Shown one piece after another: positions 10,861 through 21,600 of a stretch of 64,000 nucleotides of DNA. Below the pieces are notes generated by a model. That model saw only the letters and a list, made by a program, of their open reading frames with translations, was not told where the DNA came from and did not search any database. Made by a program: the position numbers and the translations under genes. The number at the start of each line of letters is the position of its first letter. The first letter of the stretch is position 1. The DNA comes from Chloranthus sessilifolius (Eukaryota; Streptophyta; Magnoliopsida; Chloranthales; Chloranthaceae): positions 10,369,001-10,433,000 of the forward strand of contig CM037589.1 of NCBI GenBank assembly GCA_021018995.1, read 5' to 3'.

Positions 10861-11922
10861 AACTTTTATCCTTTTCATTTGAAATAGAGAACGGTTACAA
10901 AGTAGAGGGCCACAATTGAAAGAGTGGTAGTTATAATAACTAACATTTAAATGGATTGAATGACATTCAAGACCCATCTAACAATGACACAGAATTTAGG
11001 GACCTTCAAAGTAAGGTAAAAAATTGAGAATCCACCACCATCCTTAAAATCCGTCGGTAACCGACACTGAAGATTCATCCGAAGAGACACCACCACTATC
11101 GGCAAACTCATGATCCACAAAAAAACTCACTATGTTAGAAACGGGGGCAACAACCGACCAAAAGCTTCACACATCGCTTCAACCAATGCTTTTAAATAAT
11201 GCCTTATGGTGTAGATATAGTGCATGTGTTCGCGCAACAACGAAGCCATCAATACATCGGTAAAACTCATAACTAAAACCATTTCAAAAGCAAGTATGGA
11301 TTGCAAAAAAGCATTTATAGAGTTGATCTCCTCGGAAAATAAGACTCTCACCAAGAAGAGGATAAAACTCTCATATTCTAATCCTAAAATAAGGAAAAAA
11401 TAAGGAGAAAAATATGGATAGCCGAAGCATCCAAGCAAAAGGCGATCTCTAAAGGATCGATTTATTGAAAACATAAAAAAATTAGATGGAAAGGGATTAA
11501 ATCCCTCCTTCCCACCCCCTCTCATAAAACTTCTTTTCCCGACTCTCAAAATCGCGTAGAGAGAGAGAGAGAGCACTAAAATCATTTCCCCGCAAAAAAG
11601 TAACTACCAAGTTAATTAAATCGTATCGAATTAAATATCTAATTATTGAGGGAAACATTGTAGTGAAAAAAATCTCATGAATTTCCATAAAAAAAAAATC
11701 TCAGGGACGAATAAGCAAAATGGACGTTTTGGGCTACTAGACAGATGACACTTTGGAAAACACATGATTATCATTACAAACCATTTAAGGGGAGAGAGAG
11801 AGAGAGAGAGAGAAGAGAGGGCAATAATGACATGGATTTGTTGATATGGAACCTGTAGTTGTGTGAAGTGGTTCGAGATGGTTTCCCGTCAACCTCGCCT
11901 TGCCCAATTTAGTTATAAGTGA
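10861..11922. other. Spacer; a long minus-strand frame without recognisable family
   Basis: A 151-codon minus-strand frame (11130-11585) has no recognisable domain. It is low in complexity at its start (a GA run at 11559-11572) and has no second supporting exon. I do not call it a gene. A GA microsatellite lies at 11793-11815. Confidence 0.35.
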
Positions 11923-12291
11923 TCAATTGTGATAGCCTGGATTTCGGCACCTCGAAACTCATGTCATCAGCACGATCCTCCAGGCCGTGCCCCAAAACTA
12001 TGCACGAAACATTAGTATAGCAAGAAATAATAATGAGATAAAGCAAATAACTGCATAAAGCAGAAAATCAATATGCCCATCTGGCACATACAAAAGACGG
12101 TTCTACTTTCATGTCACTGCATGAACAGAGAATCGATCCGAACCATCGGTGATAAACAGATCACCCCAGATGGTCCGCCCAAAAGAATAATGTCTATCTA
12201 ATTACATTGTTTGACAAAAATAAAGGCTTGACATACCAAGTCGTACAATATGCTCACAAAAACTCTCTCTCAAAGTACTCAGTAGAGTCTC

Positions 12292-12440
12292 TTAGAAGAA
12301 GTCCTCGGGAGGAGGCTCCAACTCGTCCCCAGGCACGTAATCCGAATCACCCGGATCTACGTCTCCCGAAGCCTCGGTTGCTGCAAACAATGAACCTGCG
12401 ACGTATAGTTTAAAGGGGTGAGCTACATCTTAGCTCAATA
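12292..12440 (-). other. Conserved LTR-embedded acidic segment, L4 copy
   Basis: On the minus strand, GATGTAGCTCACCCC, then CGTCGCAG|GT (around 12394-12400), then an acidic frame ending PPPEDFF and stop (12292-12294). It aligns codon for codon with the L1 copy over 36 codons. Eight of the changed sense codons are synonymous and five are not, and the stop is TAA instead of TAG. The DNA just outside the frame contains indels between the two copies. Confidence 0.55.
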
Positions 12441-14080
12441 GAGAACAACACAATGAACATATAAATCAAAATCTCACATATATTCTATGATATTCAAAGC
12501 ATGATGTGTCTATGCATTTGCTAGAAAACAGTTTAAAAGATGGTGATTTGCATTTAAGTTACTGGTGATTTGTATGTCTTACTTTACTGTTGATTTATCA
12601 TGAATGACACTGAACATGCCTAAAGTAAAACTTAAATCTTCAATTTAAGTTATTCTCGAGCAATTTAGCATCGAGCCCCGATGGAATACCCACTATCATC
12701 GCCTAAATAGATAGTTGTTATATGTATTTCCTGGGAATACTACCCAAGCCCCTTTCTCAATAAGCGGCGGGGTTAAATCTCATCTCAACATCCTTGGGAT
12801 GTGCTTGCTGTCTACGAATAGACCTCCGCACTCGTGTACGGATTGGCCGTCGTACCGGTCACGGATATCCTGCCGCGTCAGTCGTGGGTATCCCGTCACG
12901 TCAGTGGGTAATCAAACCTCAAATAATAAAAATAATATGTGCTTTACATATAGTTGTTCACCGTGTAAAGTGCTATCTTATATCAGTTAGGCCTCAACAG
13001 TAGTTATTCAATCATACATACATCCCTGAGATGTCTAATTTACTCGCATCACATTGATGCCTTTATTAATTTCTCATCCCCTGGGGATGTCTCATTCTCA
13101 TTTGATTACTTGATCTCAGTTACTTGTATCACACAGATGCCTTTATCACATTCTTGGTGTCACACACGCACCCTTTTCACAAAGATTTACATAGATAAAA
13201 CATTTTCAGTTTGAGTTCTATATCACTACATACATGCTCTTGCAATTAAAGTACATGTTCAAGGTGTTCCCTATCTCAGGTCTCCGAAGGTCCAAGCATC
13301 AAGGTCCCACGCGGCTCCTTGTGCTCTGTAATATCTCTGATATTTTTTACCTATTTTTCATTTACCTTGGTAAGCGTGTCCGAAAAATATTATGGAATAT
13401 TTTATTTTTGGTAAGCTAAGGCTATGATGAGACTTGTGGAAAAAGGAATTGGTCAGAAGATGCGTGTAAGTCATGTAAGCAATGACTTACACAATAAGGT
13501 CGGTGTTTGTGTTTAGCACCGAATATGCTTTCAACTTATGTGGATAAGTTGCAATTAAAAAAATCTAGATATTATTTGTGCTTAACTTTGGTTATAAGAG
13601 AGAGTGAAAGAGAAGTTTCACTTCTCTCTCTCGTTGGAAAATTAAGCCTCTAAGGCCTTGCCTCATTGTTGATCATAGATCTAGAGAGTTTGAGAATTCC
13701 TCTCCCCATCTCAACCAATAATTAGCCTTGTATTTGAATTCGGATCAGTTTGAACTATTGAAAGAGAAGAGAGATGAGGAGAGTGAGCAGTTCTATGTAA
13801 TTTTGTTGTGGCTGAGGCAGTGACAACCTCATTAGAATGATGAACTGTTTTGAAGATTTAAGCCGTTGAACTTTGAAGATTGGTTCCGGTGCGTGCTTTG
13901 GTACAACGGAGGCAACGGCTTAAACTATAAGAGGTAGGCCTTTAAACATCCTTTTGTCTTTTGAATTCAATTTTTGGTTTAGAATGGTGAGTGGTGTTTA
14001 TTTTTAGATAGGAGGGCTGTGGTTGAAAATGAAGACAAGGGTCCGGACTTGAAAATTTTGACAGCCACAGAACCAGAGTA

Positions 14081-14287
14081 ATTCGATGGTCGATTTTCAA
14101 TTCGATGGTCGAATTTGGAATTCGACCATCGATTTGGAAATCGACAGTCGAAATGTGTTTTTTTGTGCCTGAGACCAAATTTTTGAAATCGACCATCGAA
14201 TTGAAAATCGAGGGTCGATTTTCAGATTTTTGTGACTGATGCAGTTTTGGAATTCGAGGGTCGAAATTGAATTCGACCATCGAATTC
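14081..14287. repeat. Array of TTCGATGGTCGA-type inverted motifs in L5
   Basis: About a dozen copies of TCGATGGTCGA or its complement TCGACCATCGA, alternating in orientation with short spacers. In RNA the two orientations could pair. It sits between the donor-like and acceptor-like sites of this LTR. Confidence 0.85.
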
Positions 14288-15130
14288 TGTCCTGTTTTTG
14301 GCATTCAAAATTTTTTTGGATTATTTTCTCAGCAAGCTTTTGGGCTGAAATTCTTATTCTATATTAACACTGAGAGTGTTAATATATGTAGGTTTTGACT
14401 GTTGGGAGTCCTTGGTGAGGACTGTTTGTGCATGATTTTGAAACTTCTTTGTTGAGGTAGGGGAACCTTGTATTTAATTTACATTAAATTATAAGTATAG
14501 CTTGTTTGACTATTTTAATTAAGAAGGATAAATTTTGGAAATGCTGTTGCACACAGCATGAATAAAACTCTGAATATATGACACCAATCTGAAAATTTGG
14601 AAACTTTGTTATAATTAAGAACTTTGTAATTCGAACCTCAGAACCTCAGTTAATCTTTGAATCAGAATTTCGAATCAGAACTTTGAAAAATCAGAATTAT
14701 GTTATGAATAACAAGCTTGATATGTGTTAGCATTTGCATTTGATTTAGGGTTCATACGGACGATGCCCTAGATTTTACCAACCGTGTTGACGGTATTACT
14801 TTGGCACAAGTTTTCCTCATAGCGTAGGGGCTTGTTGCACTTTCGAAATGGGTTCATGAACGACGATGGTCAGTAGGGTTTTCCCATCGGTCACTTAGTC
14901 CGCTCTCATGCTATAGGAAATTTGGGAGATAAAATTAAGTTATAAATTTAAGACAAGAAGCATGCTAATCAGAACAATTTTGAACACATTATATTATATT
15001 ATCAGTTTTGAATCAGGATTAGAACTAGAGATTTACTTTGGAAAGCATCATTTGAAAACCATATTTGTTTCGATTTCTGTCTTTTGAAAACCTTTACTTA
15101 TAAAGAAATGCAAATAGATCTGTTTCTTCT

Positions 15131-15267
15131 ATTGGGCTTGGCTGTTAGCTCACCCTCGACTATACGTCACAGGTGCTGAGACTGACCTTGGGTCAGAGGA
15201 TCTGGAGGACTCCGATTATATTTCCGATGAGGAATCGGACTTACCAGCTGAGGAGTTCTTTTCGTGA
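15131..15267 (+). other. Conserved LTR-embedded acidic segment, L5 copy
   Basis: GTTAGCTCACCC is followed about 20 bases later by CGTCACAG|GT (15170-15174). A Glu/Asp-rich frame then ends LPAEEFFS and stop (15265-15267), about 340 bases before the LTR end. The LYVTG lead-in matches LYVAG of L1 and L4 in the same phase. Confidence 0.55.
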
Positions 15268-15739
15268 TCTTAGATCCTGTATTTTTTGGTATTTTTGTCT
15301 GGATATTATTTTGAATATCGGGCCCTAGGCCATTATTTTGGTTCTTTTGATATTACTCGAGGAACCATTATTGTGAACCACTATTTTAGGCGGATTGGCC
15401 ATCACCGATAGTTCTTTTTTGTTCCTCACAGTGATATATTTAATTTTGTTATATGAAGCTTTTATTTTTGGATTACTATATGTTGCCTCTGTCTTTAGAT
15501 CTTTGTTTATGTTGTCGGCTTCTGTTTGTTACGGTTTATTGAGAAATCAATAAGTTGATGAACCGACCTTTCCTATACCTTAGGGATTGGAAAAGTCGGG
15601 TCGTCACATGCTCACTTTCACACGTACCACCTATGGTACATCACAACACATGTAACACATCACTAAAGATGTAATAGAGAAGGTCCTAGACCCTCCATGA
15701 ACCTCAAAGTCCAATTAAGAAGTCAAGTGAATCTACCAA

Positions 15740-16127
15740 AATCGATTAATCGATTCCCAAAATCGATTAATCGAAACCCAAATCGATTAATCGATTCCCA
15801 AAATCGATTAATCGAAATCCAAAATCGATTAATCAATCCCAAATCGATTAATCAAAATCCCTAGCATAGTAAAGTCGATTCTCAAATCGAGTGGTCGAAA
15901 GTCCGAAATCGATTAGTCGGTCACAAATCGATTAGTCGATTTTCCCAGGTCTTGTTTCTCCAGCCACTTGAGGTACCCAGTTGATTAGTCGATTCCTAAA
16001 TCGATTAATCGACCTTCAACTTCGATCAATCGATTTGAAAATCGATTAATCAAAATCGGGCATCCCTGACTTTTCAACTTCCGGACCAAAATCGATTAAT
16101 CGAATCTCAATTTCGATTAATCGATTT
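15740..16127. repeat. Array of AATCGATTAATCGA palindromes in L4
   Basis: More than ten copies of a self-complementary ATCGATTAATCGA-type motif separated by CCCAAA or TTCCC spacers, degenerating toward 15900. It lies in the first third of the LTR, read in its own direction. Confidence 0.85.
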
Positions 16128-16616
16128 GGCCAGATTCAGCCCCCTTTCGGGTTGTTTTTCCCAAATCCCTTCTTTTTCTTTTTCTAAGTCTTTACTCTAC
16201 CCTTTTGAACTATATTGACTGAATCTAACCATCAGGCATCTATGCATTTAATTCTAATAAAACTCATCTCAAGAATCCCTTTAAAGGATTGATTTGTTGG
16301 GTTTGATGGCTAGGGTTCCAGCTTTTGCTTCAACGATCCCAACGCGTTGAATCGGCAATCAATGCTCAATCTTCCTCTTGATTTGCATTAACACCTAGCT
16401 TCAAGAACTCCTCTTTACTCCCTCTCTCTCTCTCTTCTTAACTCTCTTCAACAACCAAATAAATGAAACCTAGGGTTATTAAACTCTTTTATTCTCTTTT
16501 CAGCTTGTGTGTTAAACACATATACTAGAGATAGGTGTGCGTGACCATTAACTCACACTATACACCACACTTAAGTCATATTGACATCACATTAATTCAT
16601 CACTCATGAGTCCACT

Positions 16617-16639
16617 GTTTGACCATCACTTGGTCAAAC
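16617..16639. other. Perfect hairpin near the L4 head
   Basis: Arms GTTTGACCA and TGGTCAAAC with a 5-base loop, 64-87 bases inside the LTR start on the minus strand. Perfect hairpins occupy the equivalent position in L5 (13464-13492) and G2 (19453-19505). Confidence 0.7.
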
Positions 16640-16703
16640 CTACGACCAGTCGGGCACGGATCCCGAGGTCACCATTTAACGCTCAAATTTTTTAGATATT
16701 ACA

Positions 16704-17007
16704 TCAATGGTTCTTGCATACTTTTCAAAGGGAAAGAGATGACTTTTTTGTTCTTTTTAACCTTAACGGAAAGGTTGAAATGTGAAACACACTTTTATTG
16801 CACAGAAAAAGTACATATAGACTACTATAATTGGATAATTACTTTTTTTTATGTTTATATATATATAAATATTTACATAACACCGACACAAATATAAATT
16901 AGGGTAGTTAATAGTGTGATTTCAATAACGTCAGAGTTCGATTTTCACGAGACCATCAAATTTTTAACTTTTCATGTTATCGAAGAGGTCGCGTTGAAGT
17001 GATAAAA

Positions 17008-17054
<47 letters not shown>

Positions 17055-18473
17055 ACTACTATAATTGGATAATTAAATTGAATGGTATTTATAATTCCTA
17101 AGTTGTGATTTATCAAGACCATCGATCGAAAGACTTTAAGTAAGATATAATATACACAAAAATTTTAGTCATAAAAATTAGAAAATAATATTAAATTTGT
17201 GCAGCCTTGGGTCGTTCAAAATTGAACTCGAATTATTGCTCTATTTGGACCTCTAAAATGTCATATTTGTGATATGGCTATTTCACATAAAGTTGTGGAG
17301 CTCAAAGTCTTCTTTCCAATGCCACAAGAGCCGCGTCAATCTTAGGTCAGAGTAAAATGCTATGACCAAAATATCAAGACTAATACATTGATGATTGCGA
17401 ACTTGAGTTCGTGGCCGCAATTTCGGACCCGAAACTTCAAGATGAGGCATTCCCAATACTTTTTAGCATTGAAATTTATTTACTAATCTATTCTTCCTTT
17501 AAATAAAAAATTAATAACATAATTTAGATTTTTTTTTTTTGCCTAATAACAAAGTAAAATATTAATAGTCAAACAAAAAAGAGAAACCAAATATGAATCA
17601 ACTTACAAATCATATAACTTTCAAAGACAAATAAAATACTAAATATGTTCATTTATCATACTTAAAAATATTCATGTTTAATTAGTATGCAGATTTAAGA
17701 AGAAGATAAAATATTAAATATACAGACCTAATAGAACGTAAAATATTAATAACTAAACAAAGGTATTGTTTGAAAAGAGAAACAAAATATAACCTGACCT
17801 TCGAATATATAACTTTCAAGGGCAGTCGTAATATCAAACATACAAATTTATTAATTTATGAGATATTACGATTTAAATAAGATTTTTAAACCCATCGATA
17901 CGCGATCGAATTCATCCTATGTGACGAGATCTGAAAAAAATAAGATGGATTGATGGATACCCACAGATGAAAAGGTCGATGCCTAAGGCGTCGGTTCGTC
18001 TAAGTCTTGGGAGAGAATAATTTCTGATTATAGCGAATAGAGTGCTTTTAAAAAAAAAATTATAATAGTGGAAAGTTTTAAGTTAACTCTAATTAAGACT
18101 TTTCATAAAGGATTTAATAAAATAGGAGGTTTTCCACATAAGAAGAATTCGTGACTTGAAGAAAAGGTTTTATTCCAGCGCTTTGTGTATACACCGAAGC
18201 AATTGGTGTTTCTCTCCCGAAATTATAATTATACCCTTTAACTTGATTAATCACTTAAAATAAGCGTAACTTATTATATTCTTGTCAGAAATTGCCAAAT
18301 TATATATTGTTGGAATTATATCGATGAGAACTTCGCAATGAGTCTAATTTTGATATAAGAAAATCATAATTTTTTGAAAAGAGGGTGAGTTCCGGTGTGG
18401 AGCTCTAACATAGTGCACGGTGCAAAACACATCTAACACCATTAAAATAAAATAAGAAATTTGGGTTATTTCG
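16704..18473. other. AT-rich spacer with R4 repeat copy
   Basis: 16850-17012 is the second R4 copy. It is flanked by direct repeats of GACTACTATAATTGGATAAT (near 16819 and 17053), which suggests an insertion of about 210 bp including a TA run (17010-17051). The rest is AT-rich with no gene signal. A degraded LTR continuation of G2 may occupy its last few hundred bases. Confidence 0.5.
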
Positions 18474-19535
18474 TTCTCCCCCCCTTATAATATTTTCGTC
18501 CTAAAAAATTACGTACCTATAGTGATGAGTTCAAGGTACTTCTCCAAAGTCTCGGATTCTCGTTCTCAGGTGGCTTCTTTCGGTAAATGGTGTTGCCATT
18601 GTACTTTGACGAAGCGTATAGATTTACCCTTGACGAGCTGCTCTTTCCGATCTACGATACGAACCAACTTCTCTATGATGGTCAGTTCATCCCTGACTTT
18701 AGTCGGCTCGATATCAAGGACATGAGATGGATCAGGCAAGTATTTTTACAACATGGAGACGTGAAACATATTATGTATACTGGCAAAGTATTTCGGAAGT
18801 GAAATTCGGTAGGCCACATCGTCGATGTGATCTTTGATAACAAAAGGTCCCATGTATCTCGGACTTGGTTTTTCCCGCATTCCAAAGTGCGTGATTCCTT
18901 TAGTCGGTGACACACGGATGAAAACCAAGTCACAAACTTCAAATTCTACCAAGCGTCTTCGACTGTTGGCATAGGCTTTCTGACAGTCCTGAGCTTCCTT
19001 CAACCTTTGGCCGATAACCTTAACCTTTTCAATCGTGATTTGTACGAGTTTCAATTCAAGTATTTTTCTTTCACCAACTTCATCTCAATAAAGAGGTGTC
19101 CTACAACTTCGGCCATAAAGGGCTTCGAAAGGCGACATCTTGATGCTTGCTTGAAAGTTGTTATAAGAAAACTCGATCAAACGAAGGTGGTCATCCCAAT
19201 TTCCTCGAAAATATAACATGCAGGCTCGAACCATGTCTTATACGATTTGGTTAACTCTTTCAGTCTGCCCATCAGTTTATGGATGGAAAGCGGTATTGAA
19301 ATCGAGTCTTGTACCCATTGCATCCTAGAATTTTCTCCAATGCTCCAAGGTGAGCTTTGTGTCTCTGTCCGACACAATGCTTACAGGAACCCCATGCAGC
19401 TTGACTATGTCTTTCAGATACGTATCAGCCAAATTTTCTTAATTTAATTTCATGGTGTTAGATGTGTTTCACACCGTGCATGGTGCAAAACACATCTAAC
19501 ACCATTAAAATAAAATAAGAAAATTTGGGTTATTA
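18474..19535 (-). pseudogene. G2: gypsy integrase and chromodomain remnant between two LTR heads
   Basis: Reading down the minus strand from 19440, frames match the end of the gypsy integrase core, the integrase C-terminal domain (GDL-type strand, then YMGPFVI, and HNMFHVSML near 18746) and a decayed chromodomain. Several frameshifts are present. It is closest in arrangement to the end of G1. The coding remnant is bracketed by two copies of an LTR head (TGTAATAACCCAAATTT at 19535 downward and a similar block at about 18474 downward). The second is in the expected 3' LTR position. The first sits where gag and most of pol should be, so the element is internally deleted. Confidence 0.8.
19453..19505. 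other. Long perfect hairpin in a G2 LTR head
   Basis: TGGTGTTAGATGTGTTT and its complement AAACACATCTAACACCA form 17-bp arms around a GC-richer loop. Only the distal arm is present in the second head near 18420-18450. Confidence 0.85.
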
Positions 19536-19792
19536 CATTTATCGGTTCGATTTCAGTTTGAGAAACTAGAAACCAATAGTTATCGGTTCGATTTCAGTTT
19601 AACATGAAAACCGACCTGAACCACCCGATAACACCCTTAATTTAGTTAACAAAAGTTAGGTCGAGCTGGCTTGGCCTTGAAATCGTATGGCTAGGGATCA
19701 AAATAGGGTAAGAGGTCCGAGCAGGCTAAATTCTCTTAACTAAAAGCCCGTCATGTATTGGCCGGGTAAGAGTTTAACAAATTAAGCCCGTG
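19536..19792. other. Degraded repeat spacer
   Basis: Contains two TATCGGTTCGATTTCAGTTT blocks, shared with 63250-63350, and a GGCC-rich patch. No gene is visible. Confidence 0.4.
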
Positions 19793-20060
19793 CACTACAA
19801 ATAAAGGCACCTACGCCGACGGCTGCCACCCATCGGCGTAGACTGTACAAGCCGTTGGTAAACATAATCGCCGACGGCTGGAACCTCTACGCCAACGGCT
19901 ATCCACCATCGGCAATACTTCTGTGGGCGTATACATACGCCGACGGTTTCACGCCGTCGACGTAAGTCTAAACTCTACGCCGACGGCTTCTGCCGTCGGC
20001 GTAGGTGTATTTAAATTTTTTAAAAATATATATATTTTTAAAATAAACACGCTTACGTCG
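19793..20060 (+). mobile_element. CACTA transposon left end with subterminal repeats
   Basis: Begins CACTACAAATAAAGGCACC, directly followed by about ten copies, in both orientations, of a TACGCCGACGGC-type motif (through about 20000). The CACTACAAA terminus plus clustered subterminal repeats in both orientations is the signature of an En/Spm (CACTA) element end. No transposase is visible in the window. The matching right end is uncertain: the candidate GTAGTG at 28841-28846 lacks these subterminal repeats and its flanking triplet (GCA) differs from the left one (GTG). Confidence 0.75.
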
Positions 20061-20670
20061 GTGTAGGCCCTTATTTAAAATTTTTTTTTTTTTTTTTTTT
20101 TCCTAATTGTCGTTCCTATCTCGAGTTCACAGGTTGCTTCCCAGCCGTTCCCAGCCGTCGGTTCAATGCAGGTAAGAGTATGTGCTCATGAAAGAGCAAA
20201 CCCCTTTAAACCAGGATAATAAATTTAATTATTTCATCTCCCTAGAATTTTTTTTACATAATGATATTACAAAATTAAACTAAAATGTTGGACATAAGCT
20301 AAAACAAGCATCAAGAAGCAGGAAGGGTGTTGGAAATATTAGAAAAATAATCGCTTGAATACATACAACATCTGAGTAGAAGATCATGAAACTGTCGAAG
20401 TGTACATAAAATAATCGCTACTACCTTATCAAGTGCCTAGGCATGGAAACGCCAGTGCCATTTGCAAAGAACAAACCCCTCTTCCGCCTACATTTTTAAG
20501 AGTCTTAACACTTAACAGAATCATAATTCAGTTCATCTCTCAAAGATAAATAATTAAAAAAATGCAAACCCATTTACCTTAATTAGCTTAAAAAACACAG
20601 TCCATGTATATGGCTAAAAACACAGTCCATGTATATGGCTTAAAAAACACAGTCTATTGAACTAATACTG
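20061..20670. other. Spacer inside the putative CACTA element
   Basis: T-run (20079-20100) followed by a C-rich patch, then AT-rich DNA. A short tandem (CACAGTCCATGTATATGGCT, about two and a half copies) lies at 20588-20655. No gene is visible. Confidence 0.4.
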
Positions 20671-20845
20671 GAACTCTTTTTGTGGGAAGCTTCTATGGTG
20701 CCTGAATTTGGCTTTCTAGATTCAAGCTGGCTCTCATCTACTTCCTGATGGAATTCAGTAAGAGAACCAGGAGCAATTTGAACTTGAACATTACTAGCCA
20801 CAAAAGAACTACATGAATTTGAAGTTTACATGCTAAACTACCATG
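20671..20845 (-). pseudogene. Unrecognised open segment downstream of the CAX fragment
   Basis: About 55 open minus-strand codons, rich in Ser, Glu and Gln, ending SSIDCVF and stop near 20652. The surrounding DNA has similar base composition but no such openness. It may be the 3' exon of the CAX fragment's host transcript or another captured exon. I do not recognise the family. Confidence 0.25.
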
Positions 20846-20939
20846 ACTTGAGCTGATCGATACGCTAGTTGGCGAAATCTGTTTTGCTTGCAACTGAATT
20901 AAAGATAAAAAGAACAAGTTAGTATATATCTATTGGTGT

Positions 20940-21600
20940 TATTTTTGTGTGAAGTTCCATCCTGCAAATCCAACATTATGGATTAGAATATAGCTATTAT
21001 GCCTAGGTTTTCAGAATTTTATGATAAATTGGGAATGAAATCAATTACTAAAAAAATGAACACACCTGTAATGTGAAGGCTGTTATCAGTATTGATAGAA
21101 AAAGTGAACCCGTCTCCAAGGGAGTGAAATCAAGGGCCATCTGGATTCCCATTATCCAAGAAAAAATTATAGTAAACGGAACCTGAATCATGTTAACCTC
21201 CTATTAGAAAATCTTATAGGTTTGAGAAGGAAACCACAGTTTCCAAGTTCACAATTAGTTCACTCAATTCCTAGCAAAATTAAGAAATCAGTAGCCTAAT
21301 TTGTTAATTAGTTTGCTTAATTCAATTTGTAGTTGGTGAGTCATTAGAGTGAACTCCGAAACAATGAAAGGAACCACCATTATATTTTGGCGACGCCTAA
21401 AGTTATATCCTGAAAATATATGCATAATTGAACTAATTAGAAAACTCGTAATAATATTAATAAAAAAGCTAAAGAATGCTCGGGTTGCTTACCAACTTGT
21501 TCTTGAAGGCAAATATGATTGCTCCTGCATGTTCAACATCATTTCCAAATAAATGTAAGGCATCATCCATAAAATGAGGATACAACAGGAGGATAAAGGT
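20940..21600 (-). pseudogene. Fragment of a vacuolar Ca2+/H+ exchanger (CAX family) with exons and introns
   Basis: Three exon-like blocks in order on the minus strand. About 21600-21493 encodes FGNDVEHAGAIIFAFKNKL and ends at a GT donor. 21200-21066 is bounded by TAG| and |GTGTG, and encodes a membrane segment then MALDFTPLETGSLFLS and ITAFTLQ. The third block, ending at 20961, starts DGTSH after a TTTGCAG acceptor. These match the second half of CAX proteins, where GNAAEHAGA is a conserved ion-binding motif (here GNDVEHAGA). The first part of exon 2 and everything upstream are missing, so this is a captured or decayed fragment. Introns are retained, so it is DNA-derived rather than a retrocopy. 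Confidence 0.75.

Larger units (their letters stand above)
13327..15608 (+). mobile_element. L5: solo gypsy-type LTR nested in L4
   Basis: TGTAATATCTCTGATA at the start and GGGTCGTCACA at the end, with an exact TGCTC duplication (13322-13326 and 15609-15613). The L4 sequence continues on both sides, which can be checked against L1, where the join is uninterrupted. The LTR is 2282 bp with no internal domain, so it is a solo LTR younger than L4. Near its head are a perfect 11-bp-arm hairpin (13464-13492) and a GAG|GTAGG donor-like site near 13931. A palindrome array (14081-14287) and an acidic segment (15131-15267) follow. Confidence 0.95.
11928..16703 (-). mobile_element. L4: solo gypsy-type LTR interrupted by nested L5
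   Basis: TGTGATAGCC at the left end and TAGATATTACA at the right, flanked by an exact TCAAT duplication (11923-11927 and 16704-16708). With nested L5 and its duplicated TGCTC removed, the LTR is about 2.49 kb. On the minus strand it starts TGTAATATCT and ends GCTATCACA, the same polarity as L2 and L3. There is no internal domain. It contains an acidic segment (12292-12440), a palindrome array (15740-16127) and a perfect hairpin near its head (16617-16639). Confidence 0.9.

Noticed and set aside
11130..11585. 151-codon minus-strand frame
   Set aside because: No domain, no supporting exons, low-complexity start; a chance frame in spacer DNA is more likely.
13942..14304. 120-codon minus-strand frame
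   Set aside because: It runs through the TCGATGGTCGA array of L5; repeat translation, no family.
11928..16703. L1 and L4 as the two LTRs of one element
   Set aside because: They are in opposite orientation, and L4 has its own exact target duplication.
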